This document shows positions 15,897-24,908 of a stretch of 64,000 nt of DNA, piece after piece. This DNA is from UMGS1649 sp045611765. GTDB taxonomy: Bacteria; Bacillota; Clostridia; TANB77; CAG-465. Location: NCBI GenBank assembly GCA_045611765.1, contig JAZKXT010000011.1:1-64000 (forward strand), read 5' to 3'. The position numbers were made by a program, and so were the translations under genes. Below the pieces are notes generated by a model. That model did no database searches. It saw nothing but the letters and a program-made list of their open reading frames with translations, and had not been told where the DNA came from. The first letter of the stretch is position 1, and every line of letters begins with the position of its first letter.

Positions 15897-17117
15897 GTGA
15901 AAATATTAATGATACCTAGTGGATATTATCCAGAATGTTGTGGAGGTGTAGAAGTAATAACTCAGGCTTTATCTGAAGGTTTGGTTAAAAGGGGTCATGA
16001 AGTTTTTGTACTATGTCAATCAAACAAGACTTGTGAAGAGGTAATAAATGGTGTTACCGTATATAGACTAAAACCAAAAGAAATACCAAATTCTAAAAAT
16101 AGTAGATTTAAGTATAAATTAAACAGATTACTTCAAATGTATAATCCATTTAATAAAAAAGAGATGAAAGAAATAATAACTAAAATTAATCCAGACATTG
16201 TAAGTCTACATATGGCAAGAACGTTAAGCATGAGTGTACTTGAAGTAGTACAGGAGTTGAATATCCCCGTAGTAAGTACATTGCACGAATACTTTTCACT
16301 TTGGAATTTTGATCCAATGGATAAAATGGAAAAAATGCTTGAGACAAAACCACAGTGGTATGTAGAACTAATTAGAAATAAACATAGGCGCCTTACACGT
16401 AAAGTAGAATACATAACAGCACCGCTTCAGACTACAATAGATATTTATCAAAAGGAAAGATATTATGAAGGTGTTAGTGGTGAAGAGATACTAAATTCAC
16501 TTCCTATGATGGAAGATAGCAAAAGAAAAGAAATATTAGAAGCAAAACTTAAAAAACTAGATGAAAGTTCTCAAATTAACTTTTTAATAATATCTAGATT
16601 AATGCCGTTTAAAGGAATAGAAATGGCACTTGAAAGTTTTACTAAGACTACCAATCCAAATCTTGTTTTACACATTGCAGGAGATGGGCCACTAGCGGGA
16701 CTTGTAAAAGAATATGCTAACCGAGACAGTAGAATTAAATATCATGGGTATTTAATCGGAGATAAAAAAGATGAAATGTTTAAAGCATGTGATGTATTAA
16801 TATTTCCAACAACAGAGCTTGAAACATTTGGACTAGTAATACTTGAAGCTTATAACTACTGTATGCCAGTAATAGCAAGTAAAGTAGAAGCAACAAAAAG
16901 ATTAATTAAAGCGAATATTACAGGAAGTTTAATAGAAAATGTAACAGTAGAAAAGCTAACAGAAGAGTTTGAGCAATATGGAAATAAAGAATTATTAAAA
17001 ACTAGAATGAGTAATTGTTATAACGAAATTAATTACAAACATTATGAGTCGTTTATAACGAACTATGAAAATGTATATAACAAAGTATTAAAGGAGGGAC
17101 AAAATGAAAGTAAGTAA
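15897..17117 (+). CDS. Glycosyltransferase family 4 (GT-B)
   Basis: 406 residues from a GTG start, preceded by AAAGGTGGTG; an earlier in-frame start at 15885 overlaps the HAD gene. N-terminal GYYPECCGGVEVITQALSEGL and the C-terminal GT4 signature TTELETFGLVILEAYNYCMP (E-x7-E) are clear. It transfers an activated sugar to an acceptor, probably a membrane-linked glycan, at the cytoplasmic face. It overlaps the next gene by 14 bases. Donor and acceptor are not predictable. Confidence 0.9.
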   Translation: MKILMIPSGYYPECCGGVEVITQALSEGLVKRGHEVFVLCQSNKTCEEVINGVTVYRLKPKEIPNSKNSRFKYKLNRLLQMYNPFNKKEMKEIITKINPDIVSLHMARTLSMSVLEVVQELNIPVVSTLHEYFSLWNFDPMDKMEKMLETKPQWYVELIRNKHRRLTRKVEYITAPLQTTIDIYQKERYYEGVSGEEILNSLPMMEDSKRKEILEAKLKKLDESSQINFLIISRLMPFKGIEMALESFTKTTNPNLVLHIAGDGPLAGLVKEYANRDSRIKYHGYLIGDKKDEMFKACDVLIFPTTELETFGLVILEAYNYCMPVIASKVEATKRLIKANITGSLIENVTVEKLTEEFEQYGNKELLKTRMSNCYNEINYKHYESFITNYENVYNKVLKEGQNESK

Positions 17118-18711
17118 AATATATTATAACTTTTTTAAAGATTTAAAATACAAAGAAATATTTGGTCTGCCAGGTTCATACATTATGCCAATATGGCAAG
17201 AATTTGGTGAAGAGATAAAAATAGTACTTTCTAGACACGAAAATGGAGCAACATTTATGGCAGATGGATGGGCAAGAAATAACAATAAACCAGGAGTAGT
17301 GCTTACAACAATAGGACCAGGGCTTACAAATGCAATAACAGGTATAGCTTGTGCACATCAAGATTCAATTCCTCTTATTGTAATTTCTGGATATGTTCCA
17401 ACAACGTTAAACAATAAAGGTGGATTCCAAAATAGTGATAAGTCTGACCGTGGTTTTATGCCAGAAGATTTACTGAAAAGTATTACAAAAGCAACATTTT
17501 TACCACAAACGGCAGATGAAGCAGTTGAAGCTTTAGGCGAAGCATACTCTATAGCGATGTCCGGTAGAAAAGGTGTAGTACATATTTCAATGCCAATGGA
17601 TATTCCAAATATGGAATCAGAGTTAATACCTCAAATAAATATAATAGAAAATAACATACAGAAAAATTTAGATAATGAAGTAATAACGGCTATAAAAGAT
17701 GCTCAAAGGCCAATAATGTTTGTTGGAAATGGATGCTTTTTAGCAAATGTTACAGACATAATGAATGAAGTATCTTTAAAATATAACATCCCAGTTATAT
17801 CTAGCATAAAAGGTTTATCCGCATGTAGCATATCAAATCCGTTATATCTTGGAGTTACAGGAAATGTAATAAAAAAAGAGTTGTGTGAATTTTTGAAAGA
17901 ATATAACGCTGATTTACTAATAGCACTAGGAAGTAGTTTATCTACAAATTCATGCAAGGATTTTGATATTTTATTTAAAGATGCAAAAGTTGTTAGAGTA
18001 GATATAGACAAAAAACAATTTACAAATTACAGAAATGCTACATTTAATGTAAATATGGATGTGAGAGAATTTCTATCACAATTGTTAGACCAAGAGATAG
18101 CTAAAAAAGAAAATGAGATAGACTTTAAAATAGATAGAGAAACCCCAAAACAAGATGACAACATATTTTCAAAAGTAGCACATTATATGTATCAAAATAC
18201 AGAGAATAATACATTGTTTATACCAGATGCAGGAAATCATTGGTTAGATACTTTGTATTGGTGTTATCCAAAAGAGAGACTTGGAGTATTTACAAACGCA
18301 GGGCTGGCTTCAATGGGGCATGCTATAGGGGCAGCAATTGGATTTAAAATTGCAAATTCTAATAAAAATGTTATATGTATAACCGGAGATGGTTCTTTCA
18401 TGATGTCAGGTATGGAAATATCTGAGGCTATATCTCAAAACTTAGATATGACATTTATTATAGTAAACAATTCAAGCCTTGGTAGAGCAAGAGTGTACCA
18501 AGAAATGACAGACGGCAAAGTTATATCTACTATATTTAAAGAATCAAACTTCACCAAAATAGCTGAAGCATTAGGTGCTAATGCTAAATGTGCATATTCA
18601 TTTGAAGAATTTAAAGAAATATTTGATGACATGAAAAATGTAACAGGCGTGAAAGTTATAGAAGTAATGGTAGAGTGTAAGGACTGTCCTAAGGCTTTAA
18701 GGAGGGATTAG
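17104..18711 (+). CDS. ThDP-dependent enzyme, acetolactate-synthase/decarboxylase family
   Basis: 535 residues with the three ThDP-enzyme domains. The N-terminal PYR domain has LSRHENGATFMADGWAR (catalytic Glu) and the C-terminal PP domain has CITGDGSFMMSG...IIVNN, the GDG...NN cofactor motif. The middle domain is Rossmann-like. Within the family it could decarboxylate a 2-keto acid or form a C-C bond. Its place in a glycan-type operon, beside an SDR, an aminotransferase and a cupin, suggests synthesis of an unusual acyl or sugar-derived moiety. The start overlaps the glycosyltransferase end (AAGGAGG at 17092). Confidence 0.85.
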   Translation: MKVSKIYYNFFKDLKYKEIFGLPGSYIMPIWQEFGEEIKIVLSRHENGATFMADGWARNNNKPGVVLTTIGPGLTNAITGIACAHQDSIPLIVISGYVPTTLNNKGGFQNSDKSDRGFMPEDLLKSITKATFLPQTADEAVEALGEAYSIAMSGRKGVVHISMPMDIPNMESELIPQINIIENNIQKNLDNEVITAIKDAQRPIMFVGNGCFLANVTDIMNEVSLKYNIPVISSIKGLSACSISNPLYLGVTGNVIKKELCEFLKEYNADLLIALGSSLSTNSCKDFDILFKDAKVVRVDIDKKQFTNYRNATFNVNMDVREFLSQLLDQEIAKKENEIDFKIDRETPKQDDNIFSKVAHYMYQNTENNTLFIPDAGNHWLDTLYWCYPKERLGVFTNAGLASMGHAIGAAIGFKIANSNKNVICITGDGSFMMSGMEISEAISQNLDMTFIIVNNSSLGRARVYQEMTDGKVISTIFKESNFTKIAEALGANAKCAYSFEEFKEIFDDMKNVTGVKVIEVMVECKDCPKALRRD

Positions 18712-18712
18712 A

Positions 18713-19429
18713 GTGAACATATTAATTACAGGAGCATCTTCTGGTATAGGAGAAGCAATACTTACAAAAATAGCTAAAGACAATAACATTTTAGTGCTTG
18801 CAAGAAATACGGGTAAAATAGAGCTTCCGAATGTTAAGTGGATTAATGTAGATTTATCTAAAACAGAAGAATTGAAAGAGTTAGAACAAACAATTAGAGA
18901 CTTTAAATGTGATATATTAATTAACAATGCCGGTGCTGGTAAAGTAAGGGATTTAGAAGCTTTAGATGTAGAGGAGATGGTAGATGAATCGGTACTTAAT
19001 TTAATAACTCCAATGAAGTTAACGTCTATAGTAGCTAAAAATATGAAAGACAATAACTTTGGTAGAATTATAAACATATCTTCAATATCTGGATTAAGCG
19101 GTACGCCATATTTGTTTACATATAGTGCAACAAAAGCCGGCCTTATAAACTTCACAAGAAGTTCAGCGGATTATTTTAAAGGATATAACATAACGGTAAA
19201 CACAATTTGTCCGGGTGGAGTGGATACAAATATGGCTGTAAATGGAAGACAAGAAATATCTAAACTATTAGATTTAGAACCAGAACAGTATCAAAAAAAT
19301 ATGCTTAAGGCTATGGGAAGAGACCAACTTATAACAACAGAAGAAGTAGCAAGCCTAGTAGAGTTTTTAATAAATATGCCAAGTATAAATGGCCAATGCA
19401 TAAACATATGTGGATTAATTGAAAAGTAG
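18713..19429 (+). CDS. Short-chain dehydrogenase/reductase
   Basis: 238 residues from GTG (AAGGAGGGATTAGA upstream). The NAD(P) motif ILITGASSGIG, the NNAG motif and the catalytic YSATKAG (Tyr-x3-Lys) with preceding ISSISG Ser are all present: a complete classical SDR. It presumably reduces the keto group made by the upstream ThDP enzyme or a nucleotide-sugar intermediate. One base separates it from the ThDP gene. Confidence 0.92.
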   Translation: MNILITGASSGIGEAILTKIAKDNNILVLARNTGKIELPNVKWINVDLSKTEELKELEQTIRDFKCDILINNAGAGKVRDLEALDVEEMVDESVLNLITPMKLTSIVAKNMKDNNFGRIINISSISGLSGTPYLFTYSATKAGLINFTRSSADYFKGYNITVNTICPGGVDTNMAVNGRQEISKLLDLEPEQYQKNMLKAMGRDQLITTEEVASLVEFLINMPSINGQCINICGLIEK

Positions 19430-19438
19430 GTGGTAAGT

Positions 19439-19786
19439 ATGCAAAAATTAAATGAAGTAGAGACTAGAGTTTTAGAAACCGTTTTAAGGCAATCAGATGC
19501 AGAAGAACAAACTTTAGATGCAAATTCAATGAAACCTTTAGTATATCACAAAGAGCATAAACAACTTTCTTTTGTAATAGCAGGAAAAGGTTATGCTCAA
19601 GTAGGAGATGAAGTATATCCGGTTGAACGCGGAAGTTTAGTAATGTTTGAAGAAAACACAATGCATTCCTTTTTATGTACAGAGGGTACAATGACATTAC
19701 TTCATCTTCATACGCCTAAAATATATGGTGATGAAGATTGGTATATGGCACAAGAAATAAGTGAAAAATGGAGACCTTTCTTATGA
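19439..19786 (+). CDS. Cupin-domain protein
   Basis: 115 residues, single small cupin barrel. The metal-type motif 1 is partly kept (HKEHKQLSFVIAGKGYAQVGDE) and motif 2 reads FEENTMHSFLCTEGTM. Small cupins of this type in glycan clusters act as isomerases/epimerases or bind a metal-sugar substrate. The ATG after AGGTGG is chosen over an upstream GTG. Its stop overlaps the next start (ATGA). Confidence 0.82.
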   Translation: MQKLNEVETRVLETVLRQSDAEEQTLDANSMKPLVYHKEHKQLSFVIAGKGYAQVGDEVYPVERGSLVMFEENTMHSFLCTEGTMTLLHLHTPKIYGDEDWYMAQEISEKWRPFL

Positions 19787-21504
19787 TAAATAAAGTATAT
19801 ATTTGGAATGACTTACCACTTCTAAAAAAGAATATAGAGCAAGTTGTTATTAAAGAGAAACTACAGGATATACAAACTATGTTAAAAGATAAAATCCAGG
19901 TGTTAGACGATATAGAAGGTGAGTATGTAAAAGTAGTAAACGGTTTAAAAAACATTGTAACAATAGGAACTAGACCAAATTTATTTTTGAAAAAGGGTAA
20001 AAGAAAATATAAAATAATCTCTAAAAGGTCTATAGCTAAATCCGGATTTGCAAATGAGTGCAAGTTAGAGGTTGATGAAAAAATATATAAATTAAACAAT
20101 GTGAATATTGTGGAAGATATTATAGTATCTGGAACAACTATGAAGACTATACTTAAAGATTTGTATAGTAAAAATCCAAATGTGAAAATTAATATATATT
20201 TTCTAATAGGATATGAAGAGCCTATTAATGAATTAAAAGAAAAATTTACAAATTTAAGTGTGTTTTGTTTTAACATATTAAAAGAAAAACCAGTAGAAGA
20301 AAGCACATGTATGTTTTTAAGTGATATTTTATATGAAAAACTAGGAGAAAAAACATACATTAAGCACATCCGTGATTTAAATCTTTTTGCTGGTAACACA
20401 GAACCATTTATATCTAAAATAAAAGAGATTAAAGATAGTATAAAGCTTAAAGCTGGCATTATAACTATTACAATTGGAGTAAACTACGGAAATAGACTTC
20501 AAAATTATGCTCTTCAAAAAGTGCTAAATAATCTTGGAATAGATGCTACAACATTTGAAAATATTTATGAAGAAGATACATTAAAAAAGAAGATTAAGAG
20601 ATATTTTGTATTAAATAAGAAAAATAAAACGTTTGAACTAAAGTTACAAAGATTTAAAGTATTCAATAATAAATACATAAAAATGGGTGAGACTGTAAAA
20701 AGTTATTATGTACCAAAGAATTTGGCTAATTCATACGATTATTTTATATGCGGAAGTGACCAAATATGGAATCCATATTTTAGTGGAAATACGGGAACGA
20801 ATTTTGCAGCATTTGCACCAAAGATAAAAAGAATCGCATATGCTCCAAGTTTCGGAGTAAGCAATGTTCCAGCGGAAAAAGTTGAAGAATTTAAAGAATA
20901 TTTAAGAAACATGCATATGTTGTCTTGTAGAGAACAACAAGGCGCAAAAATAATAAAAGATATTACAGGAAGAGAGGCAGAAGTTGTACTTGACCCAACA
21001 ATGTTACTTTCAAAAAGTGAATGGGAACAAATTGCGGTTAAGACTAAATATGTACCAACTAAAGAATATATATGTACATATTTTTTAGGTAATGTAGAAA
21101 ATGAGTATAAAGAATATATAAATAAAGTGGCTGAAGAGAATAACTTAGAAGTTTTTAATATCATGGATATGAGTAATATGGATAAGTTTTCTACGGACCC
21201 AGCAGAATTTATATATTTAATAAAAAATGCAAAACTTGTTTGTACAGATTCGTTTCATGGAACAGCTTTTAGTATTATCTTTAACAAGCCATACGTGTTA
21301 TTTGAAAGAAAAAGCAATATGGAAAATATGAACTCAAGATTTGAGTCATTAAAAAATATATTGGAATTACCAAATAGGAATTACGATATTTTAAAAACAA
21401 AAGAAATATTTAATGTTGATTATGAAAGTATAAACAAAAATATTGAAAGAATGAAAGAAAAATCAATAGAGTATTTAAAACAATCATTGAATTTATGGGA
21501 GTAA
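19783..21504 (+). CDS. Fusion: phosphoribosyltransferase-like domain + polysaccharide pyruvyl transferase
   Basis: 573 residues. Residues 1-215 resemble a phosphoribosyltransferase-like fold with the PRPP-loop motif NIVEDIIVSGTTMKTI (about 108-123) and preceding strands. From about residue 222 the chain is a polysaccharide pyruvyl transferase (GVNYGNRLQNYALQKVL, FICGSDQIWNPYF, CTDSFHGTAFSIIFNKPY). The frame is continuous, with no stop or frameshift. It is translationally coupled to the cupin gene. Pyruvyl transferases add ketal pyruvate from PEP to surface glycans; the role of the N-terminal domain is unknown. I know of no characterised protein with this pairing. Confidence 0.75.
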   Translation: MINKVYIWNDLPLLKKNIEQVVIKEKLQDIQTMLKDKIQVLDDIEGEYVKVVNGLKNIVTIGTRPNLFLKKGKRKYKIISKRSIAKSGFANECKLEVDEKIYKLNNVNIVEDIIVSGTTMKTILKDLYSKNPNVKINIYFLIGYEEPINELKEKFTNLSVFCFNILKEKPVEESTCMFLSDILYEKLGEKTYIKHIRDLNLFAGNTEPFISKIKEIKDSIKLKAGIITITIGVNYGNRLQNYALQKVLNNLGIDATTFENIYEEDTLKKKIKRYFVLNKKNKTFELKLQRFKVFNNKYIKMGETVKSYYVPKNLANSYDYFICGSDQIWNPYFSGNTGTNFAAFAPKIKRIAYAPSFGVSNVPAEKVEEFKEYLRNMHMLSCREQQGAKIIKDITGREAEVVLDPTMLLSKSEWEQIAVKTKYVPTKEYICTYFLGNVENEYKEYINKVAEENNLEVFNIMDMSNMDKFSTDPAEFIYLIKNAKLVCTDSFHGTAFSIIFNKPYVLFERKSNMENMNSRFESLKNILELPNRNYDILKTKEIFNVDYESINKNIERMKEKSIEYLKQSLNLWE

Positions 21505-21506
21505 AT

Positions 21507-22604
21507 ATGAAAAGGATATGTTTAAAGGAAGAATGTATAGGGTGCAGTAATTGTTATAATGTATGTAAATTTGGAGCTATAAAGCTTATACAAGATGAAT
21601 TGGGATTTGCTTATGTTGAGATTGATGAAGAAAAATGTGTAATTTGTGGAGCATGTAAAAACAAATGCCCAATACTACAGAATGATAAAAATCCAAATCT
21701 AATTAACGAGTGTTATGCTACTAAAAACAAAGATGAAAGTGTACGCTTAAAAAGCTCATCTGGTGGTATGTTTTATGAGTTTGCAAAACATACAATATCT
21801 AAAGGTGGAACAGTTTACGGAGCAGCATTAGATAGTACATTAAATGTTGTACATAAAAGAATAGATACTATAGAAGAAATAAGTAAGCTTATGGGTTCTA
21901 AATATGTGCAAAGTGATGTAAAAGACGCGTATAAAGATGTAAAGCAAGATTTAGAACAAGAAAAGATAGTATTATTTACAGGAACTCCATGTCAAATAGT
22001 AGCTCTTAAGGTGTATTTAGGAAAGGAGTATAAAAATCTTTATTTACAAGATTTTGTATGTCACGGAGTTGGTTCTAAAAAGATACTAGATAAACATATC
22101 CAGGAAGTAAAGCAAGAAGCAGAACTGTATAATATAACAAACATAAATTTTAGAGATAAAATAAGTGGATGGAAAAAATTTAGTTTATCCATTAAGGCTA
22201 AACAAGGAGATTATGCTAAAGATTTGAGTAACGATAACTTTATGAAAACATTCTTAAAAAACTTGTGTTTAAGAGAGTCTTGCTACAAGTGCAAATACAA
22301 AGGTAAAAATAGAATGTCGGATATAACGCTTGCCGACTTTTGGGGAGTAGATAAGGTAGTTAGTGACTTCGATGATGATAAAGGAGTATCGGCTGTAATT
22401 ATAAACACAGGCAAAGGAAAAGAGTTATTTGAAAATATAAAAAACAATATTATAACAAGTAAAGTGGAATACGAAGATATAAGTAGAAATAATATTTGCT
22501 TAGAAAATCCACCAATATACAACAGACATAGACCAGATTTTATAAAAGATATAGAAAGTGGTATAAAGCTATCTGAAATTAAAGAGGAGTATTATACAAG
22601 ATAG
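21507..22604 (+). CDS. Coenzyme F420 hydrogenase/dehydrogenase beta-subunit-like iron-sulfur protein
   Basis: 365 residues. An N-terminal bis-4Fe-4S ferredoxin domain (CIGCSNCYNVCKFGA and CVICGACKNKCPI) precedes the FrhB-like N and C domains, with SSGGMFYEFA, FTGTPCQIVALK and CYKCKYK...DITLADFWG. This type commonly sits beside polysaccharide pyruvyl transferases in Firmicutes and Bacteroides glycan loci, as here (two-base gap). It probably uses flavin and Fe-S centres for reduction in glycan building. Start is the ATG after GGGAG. Confidence 0.88.
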   Translation: MKRICLKEECIGCSNCYNVCKFGAIKLIQDELGFAYVEIDEEKCVICGACKNKCPILQNDKNPNLINECYATKNKDESVRLKSSSGGMFYEFAKHTISKGGTVYGAALDSTLNVVHKRIDTIEEISKLMGSKYVQSDVKDAYKDVKQDLEQEKIVLFTGTPCQIVALKVYLGKEYKNLYLQDFVCHGVGSKKILDKHIQEVKQEAELYNITNINFRDKISGWKKFSLSIKAKQGDYAKDLSNDNFMKTFLKNLCLRESCYKCKYKGKNRMSDITLADFWGVDKVVSDFDDDKGVSAVIINTGKGKELFENIKNNIITSKVEYEDISRNNICLENPPIYNRHRPDFIKDIESGIKLSEIKEEYYTR

Positions 22605-22616
22605 GAGGGAAAGACG

Positions 22617-23657
22617 TTGAAAGATGTAGTAGGGAAATTAAGTTATCATAATCTGCCAACAGATGAATTTAGAAAGAATAAGAATATGTTGTGTTTAAAT
22701 GAAAATTCTTATGGATGTTCAGATAGAGTTAAAGAGGCATTAATAAACAGTATTAAGTTATATGAGTATCCGGATGATAATTCTACAAGTTTAAGAGCAA
22801 GAATAGCTAACTTTTATAGTATAAATCCTAATAATGTAATAATAGGAAATGGTTCTGGTGAGATACTTCAAATATTATCTAGAAGTATATTGAGCGACAA
22901 AAACGATGAAGTAATAACATGTGTTCCTACATATCCGTATTACTTTGTAGAAACAGTAGTAGAGAATGCAAAATTTACAGAAGTGCCGCTAAAGCAAGAT
23001 AAATTTGATATAGATGGAATAATTGATGCAGTTACTGAAAATACAAAAATAATATATATTACAAATCCTAACAATCCAATAGGAACTATTATTACTGAGG
23101 ATGAAGCAAATAGGCTAATTCAAAATATAAGAAAAGACATATTAATAGTTTTTGATGAGGCGTACTATGAGTACGTTGATGATAAAGATTTCCCAAATGT
23201 TATGGATAAAATAAAAGACAATGAAAATGTATGCATATTAAGGACTTTTTCTAAGGCATATGGTCTTGCGGCGATGAGAGTTGGTTATCTTATAGGAAAC
23301 AAAACTTTAATAGATAATTTGAATAAAGTCCGTCTTACATTTAACATATCTAAACTTTCTCAAATAGCAGCTGAAAACGCAATATTAGACCAAGAGTTTA
23401 TAAAAGAATGTAAGGCCAAGAATATAGAGCAAAAAGAACGCTTATATAAATGCTTGAGGGGTGCAAACATATCATACATATCATCTGAAACAAATTTTGT
23501 CGTTATAAAGGATGAAAATGAACTAATTACTAGAGCATTAACAAAAGAAAATATAATTGCAAAAACATTTATGTATAAAGGTGAAAATCATATAAGATTA
23601 AGTATAGGCAATAAAGAAGTAATGGATAGGATAATAAAAATAATAACTAATATATAA
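22617..23657 (+). CDS. HisC-like class I/II aminotransferase
   Basis: 346 residues from a TTG start behind AGGAGGGAAAGACG. PLP features: NPNNPIGTII, VFDEAYYEY, and RTFSKAYGLAAMRVGY holding the Schiff-base Lys. Closest in layout to histidinol-phosphate aminotransferases, but no other his genes are near. In this operon it more likely aminates a keto intermediate made by the ThDP enzyme/SDR. Confidence 0.88.
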   Translation: MKDVVGKLSYHNLPTDEFRKNKNMLCLNENSYGCSDRVKEALINSIKLYEYPDDNSTSLRARIANFYSINPNNVIIGNGSGEILQILSRSILSDKNDEVITCVPTYPYYFVETVVENAKFTEVPLKQDKFDIDGIIDAVTENTKIIYITNPNNPIGTIITEDEANRLIQNIRKDILIVFDEAYYEYVDDKDFPNVMDKIKDNENVCILRTFSKAYGLAAMRVGYLIGNKTLIDNLNKVRLTFNISKLSQIAAENAILDQEFIKECKAKNIEQKERLYKCLRGANISYISSETNFVVIKDENELITRALTKENIIAKTFMYKGENHIRLSIGNKEVMDRIIKIITNI

Positions 23658-23688
23658 TTTGTTTAATTATAAAGTGGAGGTGCATAAT

Positions 23689-24849
23689 ATGGGAGAAAAA
23701 CTGAATATAAGAGAAAACCAAAAATATCTAGAAGAATTACTAAAAACAGAATCTATAGATAAAAGAATAAGTGTAGTAAAAAAACATAAAGAATTAGCAA
23801 GCAATGTATTAAATGATTCAAGTTGGAAAGTAAGGTATACAGCAATAAATAATAATTATGCATTACCGGTAAGCGTCATACAAAAATTTGCTTTCGATAA
23901 AGATAAACGTGTAAGTGATAAAGCAAAGTATATGTTAGATACATTAAGTAAATATATTTATAGAGAAGACTTTAAAGATACTATAAGTATTAAGCTGGTA
24001 ATTCCAGGTGGTTGTAATGCAAAATGTTTCTTTTGCTATGGGGATGGCTATAAGTGTAGTAATAAAAATGAACTTCAAGAAAAATTCTTAAATAATTTTT
24101 TGGATTCGTTAGAAGAAATAATATTAAGAATAGAACCACATAGAAAAGTATCACTAGATATAACCGGTGGAGAACCAACTTTAGACAGTAAATATTTAAT
24201 AAAAGTATTAAACAAATTAAGAAATTTTTACTTGTTAGAACGTTTAGATAAAGTAACACTTACTTCTAATGGATTTAGGCTAAAAGAGGTCACCCCGGCT
24301 TTAAGAGGTGTTGTGGACTACGTTAATGTTTCAATACATCATTATGATAAAGAAAAAAGAGATAAAATATTTGGTGTAAAAACATTTACAGATGATGAAT
24401 ACAAGGAAATAGTTTTAAAACTTATAGATAATGATATAATTCCAAGTGCTGTTGCTATAATATATAAACAAGATAATGAATTTGAAATATTTAGAGACAA
24501 TATGATTAGCTGGGCAGAAGAAATAGGTTTTTCTGGCATAAGATTTAGAAAAAATGCATATTGGGAAGATAAAGCGACTTTTATGGAATATATTAATAAG
24601 ACAATACAAGATGGGAAATATACATATATAGAAGGTAGAGATACTACAAATATAACATGGTGTAGCTTAAAAACAAAATCAGACTTTTCAGTTTATTTTG
24701 TAAGTGGAGTGCCTGATACAACCAAAATTTCACTAGGAACAGAATTTGTTGTAAATGATGATGGTATAGCATATAGTGATTTTGATAAAAAACAAAAAGT
24801 ATCTGAATATAAATTGCCATTAGGCCTTGTATTTGATGTGAAAATATAA
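23689..24849 (+). CDS. Radical SAM protein with N-terminal HEAT-like segment
   Basis: 386 residues. The first 85 residues look like helical HEAT-type repeats (SSWKVRYTAINNNYALP). The radical SAM core follows with GGCNAKCFFCYG (CxxxCxxC) and DITGGEPTLD. The C-terminus has no clear SPASM cysteines. AGTGGAGG fixes the start. It is the last gene of the nine-gene operon, ahead of a terminator. The chemistry performed is unknown; it could modify a lipid-linked or protein-linked product of the pathway. Confidence 0.85.
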   Translation: MGEKLNIRENQKYLEELLKTESIDKRISVVKKHKELASNVLNDSSWKVRYTAINNNYALPVSVIQKFAFDKDKRVSDKAKYMLDTLSKYIYREDFKDTISIKLVIPGGCNAKCFFCYGDGYKCSNKNELQEKFLNNFLDSLEEIILRIEPHRKVSLDITGGEPTLDSKYLIKVLNKLRNFYLLERLDKVTLTSNGFRLKEVTPALRGVVDYVNVSIHHYDKEKRDKIFGVKTFTDDEYKEIVLKLIDNDIIPSAVAIIYKQDNEFEIFRDNMISWAEEIGFSGIRFRKNAYWEDKATFMEYINKTIQDGKYTYIEGRDTTNITWCSLKTKSDFSVYFVSGVPDTTKISLGTEFVVNDDGIAYSDFDKKQKVSEYKLPLGLVFDVKI

Positions 24850-24880
24850 AATTAATGTTTAAACGAAGAATATAAAAATA

Positions 24881-24908
24881 AAAAATCTTCATTTTATTGA
24901 AGATTTTT
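24881..24908. terminator. Bidirectional terminator ending the decoration operon
   Basis: Perfect 11-bp stem AAAAATCTTCA/TGAAGATTTTT, six-base loop, T-run. The last codons of the convergent LysR-fusion gene lie inside it. Confidence 0.85.

Noticed and set aside
22617..23657. Histidine biosynthesis gene hisC
   Set aside because: The protein has the HisC fold but lies in a glycan-type operon with no other his gene; named only as HisC-like.
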